A stretch of DNA of 64,000 nt from Plasmodium coatneyi (lineage: Eukaryota; Apicomplexa; Aconoidasida; Haemosporida; Plasmodiidae): assembly GCF_001680005.1 (NCBI RefSeq), contig NC_033564.1, positions 1,054,001 to 1,118,000 on the forward strand. The letters are read 5' to 3'. Both the position numbers and the translations under genes were made by a program. This document shows positions 46,598 through 59,200 of the stretch, piece after piece. Numbering within the stretch: the stretch's first letter is position 1; every line of letters begins with the position of its first letter. The notes beneath the pieces are model-generated. The model did not search any database. It worked only from the letters and a program-made list of their open reading frames with translations, and was not told where the DNA came from.

Positions 46598-49500
46598 ATG
46601 ATATTGGATGTACTCAAAAACAATTTTGAAAAAAAAGGGGAACCTTTTTATAGCAATAAAATGAGAACTAGCATCGAAAAACAGAACAAAAAGAAGAAGA
46701 AGAAAAAGAAAAAAAATTTCTCGTTCCAGGATGAGAACGAAAAGGATAGCACAAAGGTAGAGAGCACAGATGATGCAAATTCACTCACCGAAAATGAAGC
46801 ACATAGTAAAAGTGAACCCTCAAGTGGTGGAAAGGAGGATAGCCTTCTTCAAAATGCAAAGGGTAGAAACGCCCCCCTAAAGACGACAACAACAACGATG
46901 AATAAGAAGAAGAAGAAGAAGAAAAAGAAAAACGCATCGAAAGGACTGTATCCAAACGTGAAGGGGAAGAACACAAATTATGAAGAAAACGAAAAGGAAG
47001 ATTTCACGGAGGATATTTTTGAAAATGAGAATTTTGACGAGCTACAATTTGTGGAGGACGAAAATGTGGAATACAGAACTTATAATTCCTTCTCCAATGC
47101 GGGGTTCAAACTGTTAAGTAAATACTCAGTCGATGATGCAAAGGAGGAATTCACCAAAAGGAAGAAAAAGAAAAAAAGACAAGGACAAGAGGAACAAAAG
47201 GGACAAGGAAGCTACGAAAAGTACAATTTCAACCATGAGGAATCATTTAAAGGTAATCACAACGAGTTCGACTCGGATATCATCAAATTTTTAAATAGGA
47301 ATAAAAAGAGCATTGATTATGACAAACGAAATGGGCGTCCCTTTCAAAAAGAAGACGCCTACTCGTATGACGCCAGTGAACGTTATGGTGGGAAGAGGGG
47401 AAAACAGAAACAGCTGCATGATATTCGGGAAGACAAGGATAACTATGAACATTACCGGGAAGAAAATGCGGACTATTACGACCGCGAGGAGGACCAAAAT
47501 GGTGATGATCAAAGTGGTGAAGATCAAAATAGTGATGATCAAAGTAATGACGATCAAAGTAATGACGACCAAAGTGGTGGCAGCCAAAGTAATGACGACT
47601 ATAATACCAGCGCATCGCAGTATAAATACCAACGCAGCGGCGGCGTAAATGGAAGCGGTAAATTCAAAGGAGGTGGATCACTGGGGCAGGAGGATGATGA
47701 AGACGACGAAGAAGAGGAAGGTGAAGAAGATGAAGAAGAAGAGGAAGGTGAAGAAGATGAAGAAGAAGAGGAAGACGATGGCGACGATGACAACTATGAC
47801 GACGAGAATGACGGTGACCCCCTTGACCAGGAGGAGGAAACCAACACGGAAGACCCAAGCTGCAGACCCCCCCTCGCAAGCGAGTTCAAGTACCAAAACA
47901 TCCCAGCGGGGGGACACATCTATGATAAAAGGGAAGACAGTTATTTTGAAAATGATGAAAACACGTGGAATGCCACCAAATATAACCCCACGGAACGCAC
48001 ATACGGAGGTGAAAAAAGGCATGAAATAAATCTCAGGCACAGCGGGAGGAGGGGGGAAGAAAACCCCAAAGTAGAGTACCTCGAAAAAACGAAAAATAAA
48101 AAATCTGTGAACATAAACGTAAGCGAAAATAATTTAAAAAAAAGTAGCACACCCTATGGAAGGCAATACAACATACAGAGGAGTGCTATGGAGGGAAAAT
48201 CATCCCTGAGGAACGCCTTGAATATTGGGAACCCCAACCTCAGTAAGGACAAGTACAAATTTAATCTTCCTAATGGGGAAGATAAGCTAATTAAGTTTAA
48301 TATAGGTGCCTACACGATCAACAACAACAGGAGCAAGCCAATTCACAAAGAGGAGAGGATAAGTGCATTCGACTACATGCTTCATTCGTCAAACCTGAGT
48401 GTGCACGCAGGGACCAATGACTACTTTTTAAAAAGAGGGGCGGCAGAACAAGCAGAACAAATAGAAAATGACTACACAGATAGCCACTTCAGCCAAGCGG
48501 GGCAAATACTCCAACCACTCAGGGAGGAAACGCAGAAAGCGCAGAAGGATCCCCACGGGGAAGAGAAAAAAAAACATAACATCAAAAGCTTCCTAGACAA
48601 AATAAAGCACAGGAAAAACAACGAAGATATGCTTAAACGGGAACATAGCAAATATGATCATGCCGAGAGGAGTGACAAAAAGGACAAATTCAAAATGAAG
48701 TTCACGGATATTCTTCATGGACGGACGTTGGGCAATTTTTTCCACCGCAACAAAAGTAGCGCCGCGAAGTCTTTGTCCCCGCAGAGAGAGAGGGACGCCA
48801 GCGTCGAACCGTGCATCCAGTCGAACGGCGTAGAGAAGTTCGGCTGGCTTCACGGGGGCAGATCCAACACCAAGCGCAATGATCAGCTTCCTCTCCACCA
48901 AAAAACAACACTCGCAGAGCCGCCCATGATAAAAGACGAGATGGAACATTACAGCGCAGGGGGCGCGGTGAAAATTATGGACACCTTTTCGAACCAAGAG
49001 AAAGCCATCAATGACGGTACTATTATGCAAAGTGGCCGAAGGGTATATGACAAAAGGGGAAGTAAGAACACGCCGGAGTTTTCCTACAAAGGGGGCTCCT
49101 CACCCAAAGAACCGATTTCTTCCAAAGTGGGTCCCGTCACATGGGATGGAAGAAAAAACGACATTGGGAAGACATCCGACAGGAACAAGAGGAACCCTAA
49201 ATTAGAGGACTCCAAAGGGATCAGCTCAAACGATATAATGAGTGGAAAATACAGCAGGAAATATGACGCAAGCAGGCACGACTTGGATGCAGACACGGAT
49301 AGGAAGGTGCCTGGAGGGGAAAATATTACACACAGCATATATCAACAATTCTACTATAGAAACCCCCTTGGAAATGAAAATAGAATAGTTCAATTTGAAG
49401 GGGATCCAAAGAGGGGAAGACAAATTACATTACAGGGAGGAAACGGAAGGGACGAGGAGTCAGATGTAAAAATGGAACAAACGTTAAACAGAAAAATGAT

Positions 49501-51911
49501 CGAGAACAATGAACTGAAGAAAAGGAATGAAAATAATGAGGAAGTGTTGGCGACCCCATTTTATATAAAAAGCAAAATTGACAAGGTTCTAAAGAATAGC
49601 GAAATTTTCGAACGATCCGCAAGAGCCACCTTTCAGCAGTTTGATGTGAAAAATAAAAACTTCCTGCATTTCAGCGAAATCGAGTCACTGATTCAGAAGC
49701 TCTGCTTCAATTTGGAGCTCCCCCCTGTGGATAGTAAGCAGTGAGGGGCGCATTGGGCATAGTCCCAACGCATAGGCAAACATCACCAATGATTTGTATG
49801 CACAAGAGAAATCGCGTAAGCGTCCACATGGCAACCTCATGTTTTGCCACATCTTTAATCACCATGCCGATTTCCACCCCCCGCAGAGAACATCCTGTCC
49901 ATCGTCTACAAAGACTACGACAGCAGCAAGAACAACAGCATGAACTACACCGACTTCAGGCAGATGTACTGGGACCTGCTGAAGCAGATCAAGAAAAAGT
50001 ATTACCCCACGAAAAATTTAAAAATAAAAAGAAACTGCATAATCAGCAGGAAAAAGTTAGGAGGGTATGACTACTCATCGATATACAATTATCTGAGTTT
50101 TAAAAAAATCCTGGGGTGTGGTGCTTTTGGGGAAGTACACCTTGTGGAAGACAACATATGTAAGCTTTACAAAGTGGTGAAAATATTAAAAAAAAAAAAA
50201 TTAAAAAACATAAAAATTAACGAAGAAATTAATGTACTCATATATTTAGATCATCCAAATATTATAAAAATATTTGACGTCTACGAAAATGTGGACTGCA
50301 CTTACATTGTCATGGAGCTTTGTGAAGGAGGGGAACTTATGGACAAGATAATAAAGTCCTCAATTTTCAATGAAGAATATATAAAAAATATTATGTTTCA
50401 AATTTTGTGTGCCATAGCATATATGCATAGCAACAACATTGCCCACAAGGACTTGAAACCTGAGAATATTCTGTTCAAATCCAAGGGAGATGATACATTA
50501 AAGATTATTGACTTTGGACTAGCTGAACTGATTAACCACACAGAGGGAGTTAGCAAAACTGCTGCAGGGACTGTTCTCTACATGGCACCCGAAGTGTTTA
50601 AAAAAAAATTTACCATCAAATGTGATATATGGTCAGCTGGAGTTATTATGTTTTTTTTGTTTTCCAAAAATTTGCCCTTTTGTGGGAACACCTATGATGA
50701 GATTAAGCTGAGCATATTCAAGGACGAGCCTGACTACAAGAGCTTGAAGGGCCGGCTGTCTCAGCCCGGGCTGCACATCTTGAAACTCATGCTGGAGAAG
50801 GACCACACCCGGCGGCCCATGGCGGCAGTGGTAGGCGCGAGGGGCTATCTTCAAGCATACTTCTACAATATTACAACCAAACGTGTAAAATATTACAACC
50901 ACATGTGAAAACACCCATACTCCTTATCCCCCCCCATTCATTCGCTCAGCTCCTGCACCACCCCTGGTTCCAGGGCTTCCTAGATCCAGTCCAAATTAAC
51001 CCAAGCACACTCAGCAACATAAAGGCCTACATGAAGCAATCCAACATCAGGAACATCATAGTGAACATAATGGCCCACGAGCTTAGCGTAATAGATAGCC
51101 ACTTAAAGTACATCAACGAGCTCTTCTGCAAAATAGACACCAATCATAATGGCTCGCTCAGCCACGGGGAAATTTATGCCGTGCTGGCCAATGCGGGCAT
51201 CAAGAAGTGGGACATCAACCGAATTGTCCAGGCGCTGGACATCAACGACCGGGGCAGCGTCACCTACACGGGTTAGCTCACATACCCACGCATGTGCATA
51301 CTCGTACGCTTAAGTACCCCTTCGCATGGAGGAACTGCACCCACCTCCCCACACACATATACACACGCCATCGCCCAATTTTCGTTCACCTCTGCAGAGT
51401 TCATCGCCGGGTGCTACCGATGGAAGGACATAGAATCCACTTTCTTGAAGGCGGCCTTCAACAAGATCGACAAGGTTGCCGGAGGGAAAACTGCTCTGGA
51501 GGGCATATAAGATGCCTCCACGCCGCTACAACACCGCTACTACAGCGTTATTACTTCTTCCTTCTCGAGCGCCCCCTCAAAACGAAATGACCTTCACGCC
51601 ACCCCGCAGGACGAAGATGGCTACATCAGCAAAAGCGACATAGTAACGCTCGTGCAGGACAAGGTCATCGAGAGTCACGACGTGGACAACTTTTTCACTT
51701 CCGTGTTCCTTGTGAAGAAGGGCTTATCTTGCGAGCGGCGCGCGAACAGGGTAATTCGGGGGCACACAAAGCGCTAAAAAAAAAACAAGCGAAAAAAAAC
51801 AAAAAAAAAAATGATAAGCAATGACAAAATAGCAAATGCGTCCGTTACCCATCCCCCCGTCTGCAGATAAACTTCGAAGACTTTAAGGAGTACCTTTTAA
51901 GCACGTTTTAG
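46598..51911 (+). CDS. CDPK6: Calcium-dependent protein kinase with very long N-terminus, probably CDPK6
   Basis: Exons 46598-49733, 49887-50830, 50950-51271, 51398-51474, 51610-51750 and 51867-51911 join cleanly to 1,554 residues. The first 1,000 residues are charged and repeat-bearing (KKKKKKKKK runs, a DQS-type pentapeptide, a Glu/Asp block). An EF-hand-like pair precedes the kinase (FQQFDVKNKNFLHFSEIESL; DYDSSKNNSMNYTDF). The kinase has LGCGAFGEV, the lysine in YKVVKIL, EGGELMDKI, HKDLKPENILF (Lys in place of the Arg of HRD), IIDFGLAE and YMAPEVF. C-terminal EF-hands include KIDTNHNGSLSHGE and KIDKDEDGYISKSD. This N-EF/kinase/C-EF layout and the next gene being a dynein heavy chain fit P. 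falciparum CDPK6 (chromosome 11), reported to act in sporozoites and host heparan-sulfate sensing. The order is recalled, not searched. CDPK7 is less likely because no PH domain is visible. An upstream non-coding or coding exon is possible. Confidence 0.88.
47492..47596 (+). repeat. 15-base coding repeat (DQSND-type pentapeptide), seven copies
   Basis: Seven units encode DQNGD, DQSGE, DQNSD, DQSND, DQSND, DQSGG and SQSND in the N-terminal region of the kinase. The period is exactly 15 bases, so length change by slippage keeps the frame. Confidence 0.85.
47693..47800 (+). repeat. Glu/Asp-coding repeat in the kinase N-terminus
   Basis: GAAGATGAAGAAGAAGAGGAAG-like units give alternating EEEEGEED blocks, two near-identical copies followed by a DDGDDDNYDDEND tail. 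This is low-complexity acidic protein, likely polymorphic between isolates. Confidence 0.8.
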
Positions 51912-53231
51912 GCCCACGTAAAAAGGAGAATAAATAAAAAGCAAGTGGAGGACCCGCAGGTGGATATGTACAGCATATTCCCACTTAAAACTAAAACATA
52001 ATTTTTTTTTTCTTTTACCTATCACTTTGAATTATACTTGTTAGCAAATTTTGGAGGAACACCTATAACGTGGGTATAAAGCACACGCATGCGTGAGGCA
52101 TATATGCATGCACACATTTGCTTGCGTGCCTCTTCCTTTTTGAGTTTCCCTCCAATGGCGCCTATTCCACTCGTTCTTCCTTCCATTTTCACCCACCTTT
52201 TATAGCTTAACATGTGATTACACGGGAGCAGTCCGTTTGCAGTTCCCGTTTGTAGTTCCCGCTTGCAGCTTGTCTTTGGCGGTGCCGCTCCGCATCTGAG
52301 TTAGCCACAAGAAGGCGAATGGTCCCTGGGCGAACCGCGTCCAAGCTATCCACAGCGCACCGCATCTCATCACGCCTCCCCCCCCGAGTTTGTTCCATTT
52401 TCAAACATTTTGTAAAATATCACACGATGGAAAAGTGCCCTTTTTTTGTCCACGTGGATAAACTACCACATGCACGTTTCCAAAACGGGATCTCCGAACT
52501 CCTGTTATCAAATTTGATGATGTCCTTTGTTAAAATGGGAGGAAAAAAATAAAACCAAATAAATTGTGCTCTCCCGGATATGCCTTTTTTTATCTATCCA
52601 CATTTTTTAGTAAATCAATTGCACACACCATGTGTGAAAAAAAAAAAAAAACATCAAAAAAAATTTGCCAATATATTGTGGTTTCATTTGGGGTACATTT
52701 ACGCAGGATTCGCGTGCATAAGTCTCCACTTGAGCACCTGTGCACATTTGGCAGACGCTAGGAATAACGTATGCCTTGCTAAATATAGATGCATTAGACA
52801 GCTAGGCGAGTTTGCTTGTTGGGAGGAGGTGCATATGTATCTTCGCTTCAGTCAGTCGCATTTGTATAGGCGATTGGGAAAAGAAACTCCGCAAAGGGTG
52901 TAGAAGCGGCACAGTAGAGACTTAGAAAGCGCGCCGAAATGGTCCTTTAAAACCGTGCAGGCATAACGGACCTCCTTACGAGCACTTTCTCATCAGTGCC
53001 GAAAGTGTCTCTCCATTTTCACCTCCAAAAAAAAAAAAAAAAAAAGGAGGAGGATTGTCTATGTGAGTGTAACTTGTTCCCCGTGTGTGTGTTACCTTGA
53101 GGGGAAAGCAAAGAAATCTCTGAAATTGTATTTCTGCGTGGGCACCTCACCGTTGCTAATCGGGCAGTAATACATTCACTCTTACACATACACGTATATA
53201 CATATGCACCCGCACCTCTGCGCCGAAAAAT
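51912..53231. other. Intergenic region between kinase and dynein genes
   Basis: It holds the 3' UTR of the kinase (poly-T near 52,002-52,013) and the promoter of the dynein gene, with A runs at 52,639-52,651 and 53,029-53,045. Short open frames such as 52,580-52,903 are without recognisable content. No gene is seen. Confidence 0.5.
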
Positions 53232-56200
53232 ATGACAAAGGATCCCGAGGCCCAGTATGAGGCCCTAAGTCTAACCGAGCTTAAAAGCAATGACCAGCAA
53301 AAGAGCGTTATTGGTTACAGCGTCAACTTTACCCTGGGGGGAGTGCTGCTCTTCGGGGGGTTCAAAGTCGACGCCGAGGCTGATGAAAAGGATAGGGACA
53401 AAGATGATGGTAACTGTAGCGTAAGTAGCGATGGAAGCAGTGGGGGCGACGGCGTGGGCAACGTCTGCAACGACGCCTATCTGGTTCACATTAAAAAGGA
53501 GAAAGTCGAGTATGAAACGTTAAAGAGCAAAGTTAAGCCCAAATGCAGGTGCTACCACAACTCGTGCACTTTGCTTGAAAATTATGTTGTCATTTTTGGA
53601 GGGCTAAACAGTGAAGTGCCCTTCATAGCACTTAATGACTTGTGGATTTTTAACAGCGCAAATAAAACCTTTACGGAGATAAAGGTGATTTCCGACGAGG
53701 AGGTGACTGAGGGAGTAGAGACAGCACCTGGGTCTTCCAAAAGCGAAGGAGAGGGAGATGATGAAATGTACGATGGGTCGAAATTAAGTGGCGAAGAAGA
53801 TTACCCAAAAGTGGACACAGAAGAAGACGGGAATAATAACAGTTACATATTGAACAGTGTGCATTTGAAAAAATTAGGGAAGTATCTGAACTGTGAGAAA
53901 GGTGCGTTTGCCAGTCAGGGTAGCTGCGTTGTCCCCGCCCCGAGGTACTTTTCCAGCTTAGACCTATACGTAAGTAAGAAAGGGGTAGCAGAAGGAGCAA
54001 CAGAGGGAACAACAGAGGGAGCAGCACAGGAAACGGCAGATGGAGCGACGGAGCAAGTGGAAGATGATGTTGATGAGGATGACGGGGCGGAGGGAAAGAA
54101 CCCATTAAGCGTAAAAAACAACAAAATTGTCCTGAATAATGCAAACGCGTATGAATATTTCAGTCTCATCCTATTTGGGGGGTATGGCGGGTACGACAGA
54201 AGCAGCTTCAACGACTTGTACGAATACGACATTCTAACGAACCAATGGATTCTAAGAACCTGCAAAGGTAGCACCCCCTCGAATAGGTATGGACATGTGT
54301 CCTTCATCAATGAAAATAATTTGTTCATCTTAGGTGGGACAAATTCGGAAGTTAGCTTCAACGACATGTACGCCTGCAATTTGAAGAACAACGAATGGTC
54401 CGAGATCGACTTTTCCTACTCCTTCAATGTGTCAAAAGTATTTTGCAGAAGCGTGATGGTGGAGTCGATAGACAGAAATATCATTTTCATTTTCGGGGGG
54501 TACAACATTGTTAGTGATGAAAAAGGGAACCGAAAAATAGAGTACAGCAACGCAGAGTTGAATATGCTAAAATTGTATGACACGTTTAAGTTGGAAGATT
54601 TGAAGTACACCGTGGTTAGGAGTAAGGATGCTGAAACGGGTTCTGCATCTACCGGTGTAGGAACTACCAGCATAACCACAACAGCTAAACACGGGAACAA
54701 CCAACTCAGCCAAGTGGATAAACTAAAGGGAACACCAAGAGGAGAAACTCACGAACAAGATGACCCAACCGGTAATATAAACTTCTGCTCAATTACGTAC
54801 GATTTTGTAGACGCAAATTTAATCATCACAGATTCGAAGCAAAAAATTTATGTAATAAATATAAGTAGAATTATAGGACCCAAGTATGCCATTTTTTCCC
54901 TACTACCAAAACACTGCGACATTGAAGGTAGTAAAAAAATGCTCTTGAAGGGAAAAGGATTTATGAACGAAGGAAAGATAAGTATAAAATATACGTCTGA
55001 TGATGTCGACCTGTTCAGTGAAGGAATCTACATTAATGAAAATTACATCTACACCATTGTGCCTAGTGCAAAAGACAAAATAAAAAACAACATCTGTCAT
55101 GTGCACCTGTCCATCAACGACAAATGCTACACCACTAATAAGTGCTTGCTGGAGTATTACTACAATATAGATGCAAAAAAGACGCTCATTTTTGGGTCTG
55201 GTTTGCTAGAACCCATTTGTTTAAAAGAACCCAATATATTCTTCCTCATAGCTAGAAACTCCTTGAACGAGAAAAAAAAAATCGGAGGAGATAAATTCCA
55301 GATCAGCATCACATACGAACAGGATGGAATTCACCACGATGTGAAGTACACCCTGTATGATGTTAACAATGGGTTCTACATCGTGAAGTACTTCCCTTAT
55401 GGGGAAGAGGCGACAGCAAGGGATGCCACCATCCCCGCTATTACGGGAGGAGAAGAAGTGGACCCTGCCCAAGGGGATTCCAACTTGGCGCCCGATGACG
55501 GTGGCGAGGCTGTGCAGGCGGTGGAAGCGTCAGGTGTGGAGGATGCGGAAAACCAAGAAAATCTGGGCAATGGGAAAATCGACCAAGCAGATGAACCCAG
55601 CGTCAGCGCGGAAGAGCCCCCAATCACCACGGGAACCATCCACATATCTGTGAAGCTGAACGGGGAAGACACCCGAAACAGTCCCTTCGCCCTGAAGGTG
55701 TACAACCGAGTAACAGACAAAGCCACATTCGTGAATAAATTTATCAACGATCGGTTAGAAGATTTAATAAAAAAAGGAGAACACGTTCTCAATTTGATTA
55801 GAAACAAAGACTTGAGCACCGCCAACCTGATTGAGCTAAACGTTAGCATTGAAAACTTTCTGGGCAATTTTTCCAAGTCGATATATGACATAAATACGAT
55901 TGAGCAGTATATACTATACGGCTCCATCGATGCGGGGATGATGGAGCCAATACTAGAACAGGTGCACCAGGAGGGGAACGTGGTGGACGCCTCTCTGGAG
56001 GACGAATCCTCCATCGAGAGGTACATCGACGAATTGATAAGTGGTCAAAGTGGCGGAAGCGACACAAACGGAACGGTACAAGATTCCCCCGCCCAGGATG
56101 CAGGTAGTACCTTCCTAAAAGTGAAGGACAACGAAGGCATTGCCAACTTTATCGAGTCAAGCAAAATGAAATTCGTGGACTGCGCGGAGGCCAACTTGGT

Positions 56201-59200
56201 GAAGAGACTGAAGGGCTACATTGCCCTGCTGAACAGCGAAGAGTCCAGCCTGCGGAATAGGAAGGAGCCGAAGAGAAGCGACGGCGGGGTAGGGGATACC
56301 GCTATGGGGAAGACAGCCCTGGGGAATCCCCCTGTGGGAAGTCCCTTCGAAGAGTGCCCAACCGAGGGGGAAGATAACCAAATAGAAGTGATCACCAATT
56401 TTCTGAACTTCTACCACAAGCTGAAATCCGTCTGCATCTGTAAAAAGGAAAAGGAGCTAAAGGAGGAATTCGTGAAGGAAGAAAAGGAAAGCATAAAAAC
56501 GATGAAGCTTAACTACAACAAATTTGTAAACATAAAAAAAAATTTGGAAACTTCTAGCGTCTATACGCATAGTAGTGGATATGAAGGGTCTTTAAAGGAA
56601 CTGGAGAATATGAAAAAGTACGTAGAAGAAATTAAGGAGGAAGTTACCAAGGTGGAGCAGATCTCACAGAACATCGTAAAAATAGACAACGTAGAAGAGC
56701 TAAGCAAAGACATAGACAATTTAGAAAAAGAAATTGATGAAATTGAGAAGCTGTGGATGTTTATAAAAAAGAAGGATCAAGTGCTTAACGGGTTCCTTTT
56801 CTCTACATTCAACGATTTAGATGTAGAAGAATTCGACATGCAAATGAAGAACCTCCAAAACGAATTCAAAAAAATCAAAGTGGACAGGAAACACAATATA
56901 TGGAAGGAAGAAATGGCCAAACTGAAGGATATTATCAAATTTGTATCCGTCATAAGTGAACTAAAAAAAACGTTCATTAAGGAGAGGCACATAAAAGAGA
57001 TCGAAGTTAGCATAAATGAGGAGAGAGAGAAAGAAAACCAAGAACCAATAAACCTTCTCATCGATGAAAATACACTAACAATCTATTTTTATAAGCTAAA
57101 TGTGATAAAGTACCATGAGTCCATAGAAGAAGTTATCATAAAAGCTTACAATGAAAAGAGCATAGAAGAGATAATACAAAAATTTGAAGACTACTGGGAT
57201 GGCATCTACTTTAAGCATAAGGATTACAAAAATGGGATCACTCTCACTTACATTGATGATATGTGTATAGAAACAATAGAGGAACATCAAATGAGTCTCC
57301 AAAACTGCTTCTCATCCAAGTACTTTCTCTTTTTCTCAACGGAGCTAAACATTTGGCAGAAAAAAATCACCAATATTTACGAAGTGATTTTGCTACTCAA
57401 AGATATAGAGAAGCTGTGGATGTATCTGCAAAATATGTATGTCTACTCGGAGGAAGTGAAAAAGGAACTGCCCCTTTATTCTAAATTTTTTCTCATCATC
57501 AATGATGAATACTTAGACATGCTGAAACAAATTGTGGGGAACAACACCAAGGTGGTGGACTTCGCTAATGAGGAGGGCATTATAGAGAAGTTAGAAGAAC
57601 TAAAGGTGAAGCTCTGCAAAAGTGAGAAGCCTCTAAATGAGTACCTTGACTCCAAGAGGAAGTCCTTCCCTAGATTCTTCTTCATATCGTCCACCGACTT
57701 GATCGACATCCTCTCCAATGGGAACAACTTCAAGTTGGTCAACACTCACGTGCAGAAGATTTTTCTCTCCATCCGGAGGTTCGTAACGAGTGGGGAGGTT
57801 CTCTCGGAGTATGAGCTGGGGAACGAAGTTAGTTTGGGCCAACCCACAGGCAGAGCGCCACAAGAAGACGCTCCACATGCTGCTGAGGACGCCCCTCAGG
57901 ACGCCCCCGTGGAGGTCCAAAACGAGGTGATAACCAAGCTGATCTCCTCCTACGGAGAAGAAATATGCAGCTTCCACGAACCCCTAGCATTGAAAGGAAA
58001 AGTAGAGTGCTACCTTAACGACATCATAAAGCACATCAAATACACCCTCAAATATTACATTGCAAATCTTTTCAAATTAAAACACATGTATAATGTAGAG
58101 AAGGACAAATGGATAGACCAAAATTACCTATCGCAAGTTTTTATCCTTTGCAACTCCATCTTTTTCGTTCATGACGTTGAAAATATTCTACGAAAGGGAG
58201 ACTCAAATGTCAAGGAGCAGCTAAAAGCTTACTATAAGAACCACATCACTCAACTGGAAAATGTAATTAAAAAGGTTCAAAAAAAACTGACCATAAAAAA
58301 CAGAATAAAAATTATGTGTATAATTACTTTGGACACTTTCTACAGAGACATTCTAGAAGTCATTCTAAAAAATAAAAACTCCATTTCGATAAACATGTTT
58401 GATTGGCAATCGCAAATTAGGATGTACCCCTATTTTAATGATAAGACCAGTGCTCGTTCTCCGTCTATGGGGAATACCAACCCGTATGGGCAAAGCCACG
58501 GCGTAGGAGAAGGTGAAAAGGTAACCGGGGAGACAGACCCCTCAGTGGACATAGCAGAAAAACAGATGAATCAATCTATGGTACATACAGATGAAAACAT
58601 TTATGAAGAGAACTCTCTAAACTTCAAGCAGCTTTATATAAAAATAAAAATCATGGACTGCTCCTTTAACTACTCATATGACTATATTGGCAATTACCAA
58701 AGGCTAGTCATTACTCCATTGACTAGCCGTATATACATCACAGCTACACAGGCGCTAAGTCTCTATATGGGATGTGCCCCTGCTGGTCCTGCAGGTACTG
58801 GAAAAACTGAGACAACGAAAGACTTATCGAGCTTCTTTGGAAAAAACTGCTACGTGTTTAATTGCTCGGATCAGCTGGATTATAAAAGTATGGGAAATAT
58901 ATTTAAGGGAATTGGCAGCACCGGGTGTTGGTGCTGTTTCGACGAATTTAATAGGCTCATCCCAGAAGTGCTGTCTGTGTGTTCTATTCAATTTAAGTCC
59001 ATCTTAGACTGTAAACGTAACAATAATAATGTGTGCATAATAGGGTCTGATGAAATTATCGTGAAGAAGAACTGTGCCGTGTTTATCACCATGAACCCCG
59101 ACTATTTGGGAAGGTCTAAATTGCCGGAGAGCCTCAAAATTCTGTTCAGACCCATCACAGTTATCGTTCCAGACTTTAATAAAATTTGTGAAAATATGCT

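Noticed and set aside
46598..51911. Assignment as CDPK7
   Set aside because: No PH-domain-like segment between the N-terminal region and the kinase, and EF-hands are present at the C-terminus.
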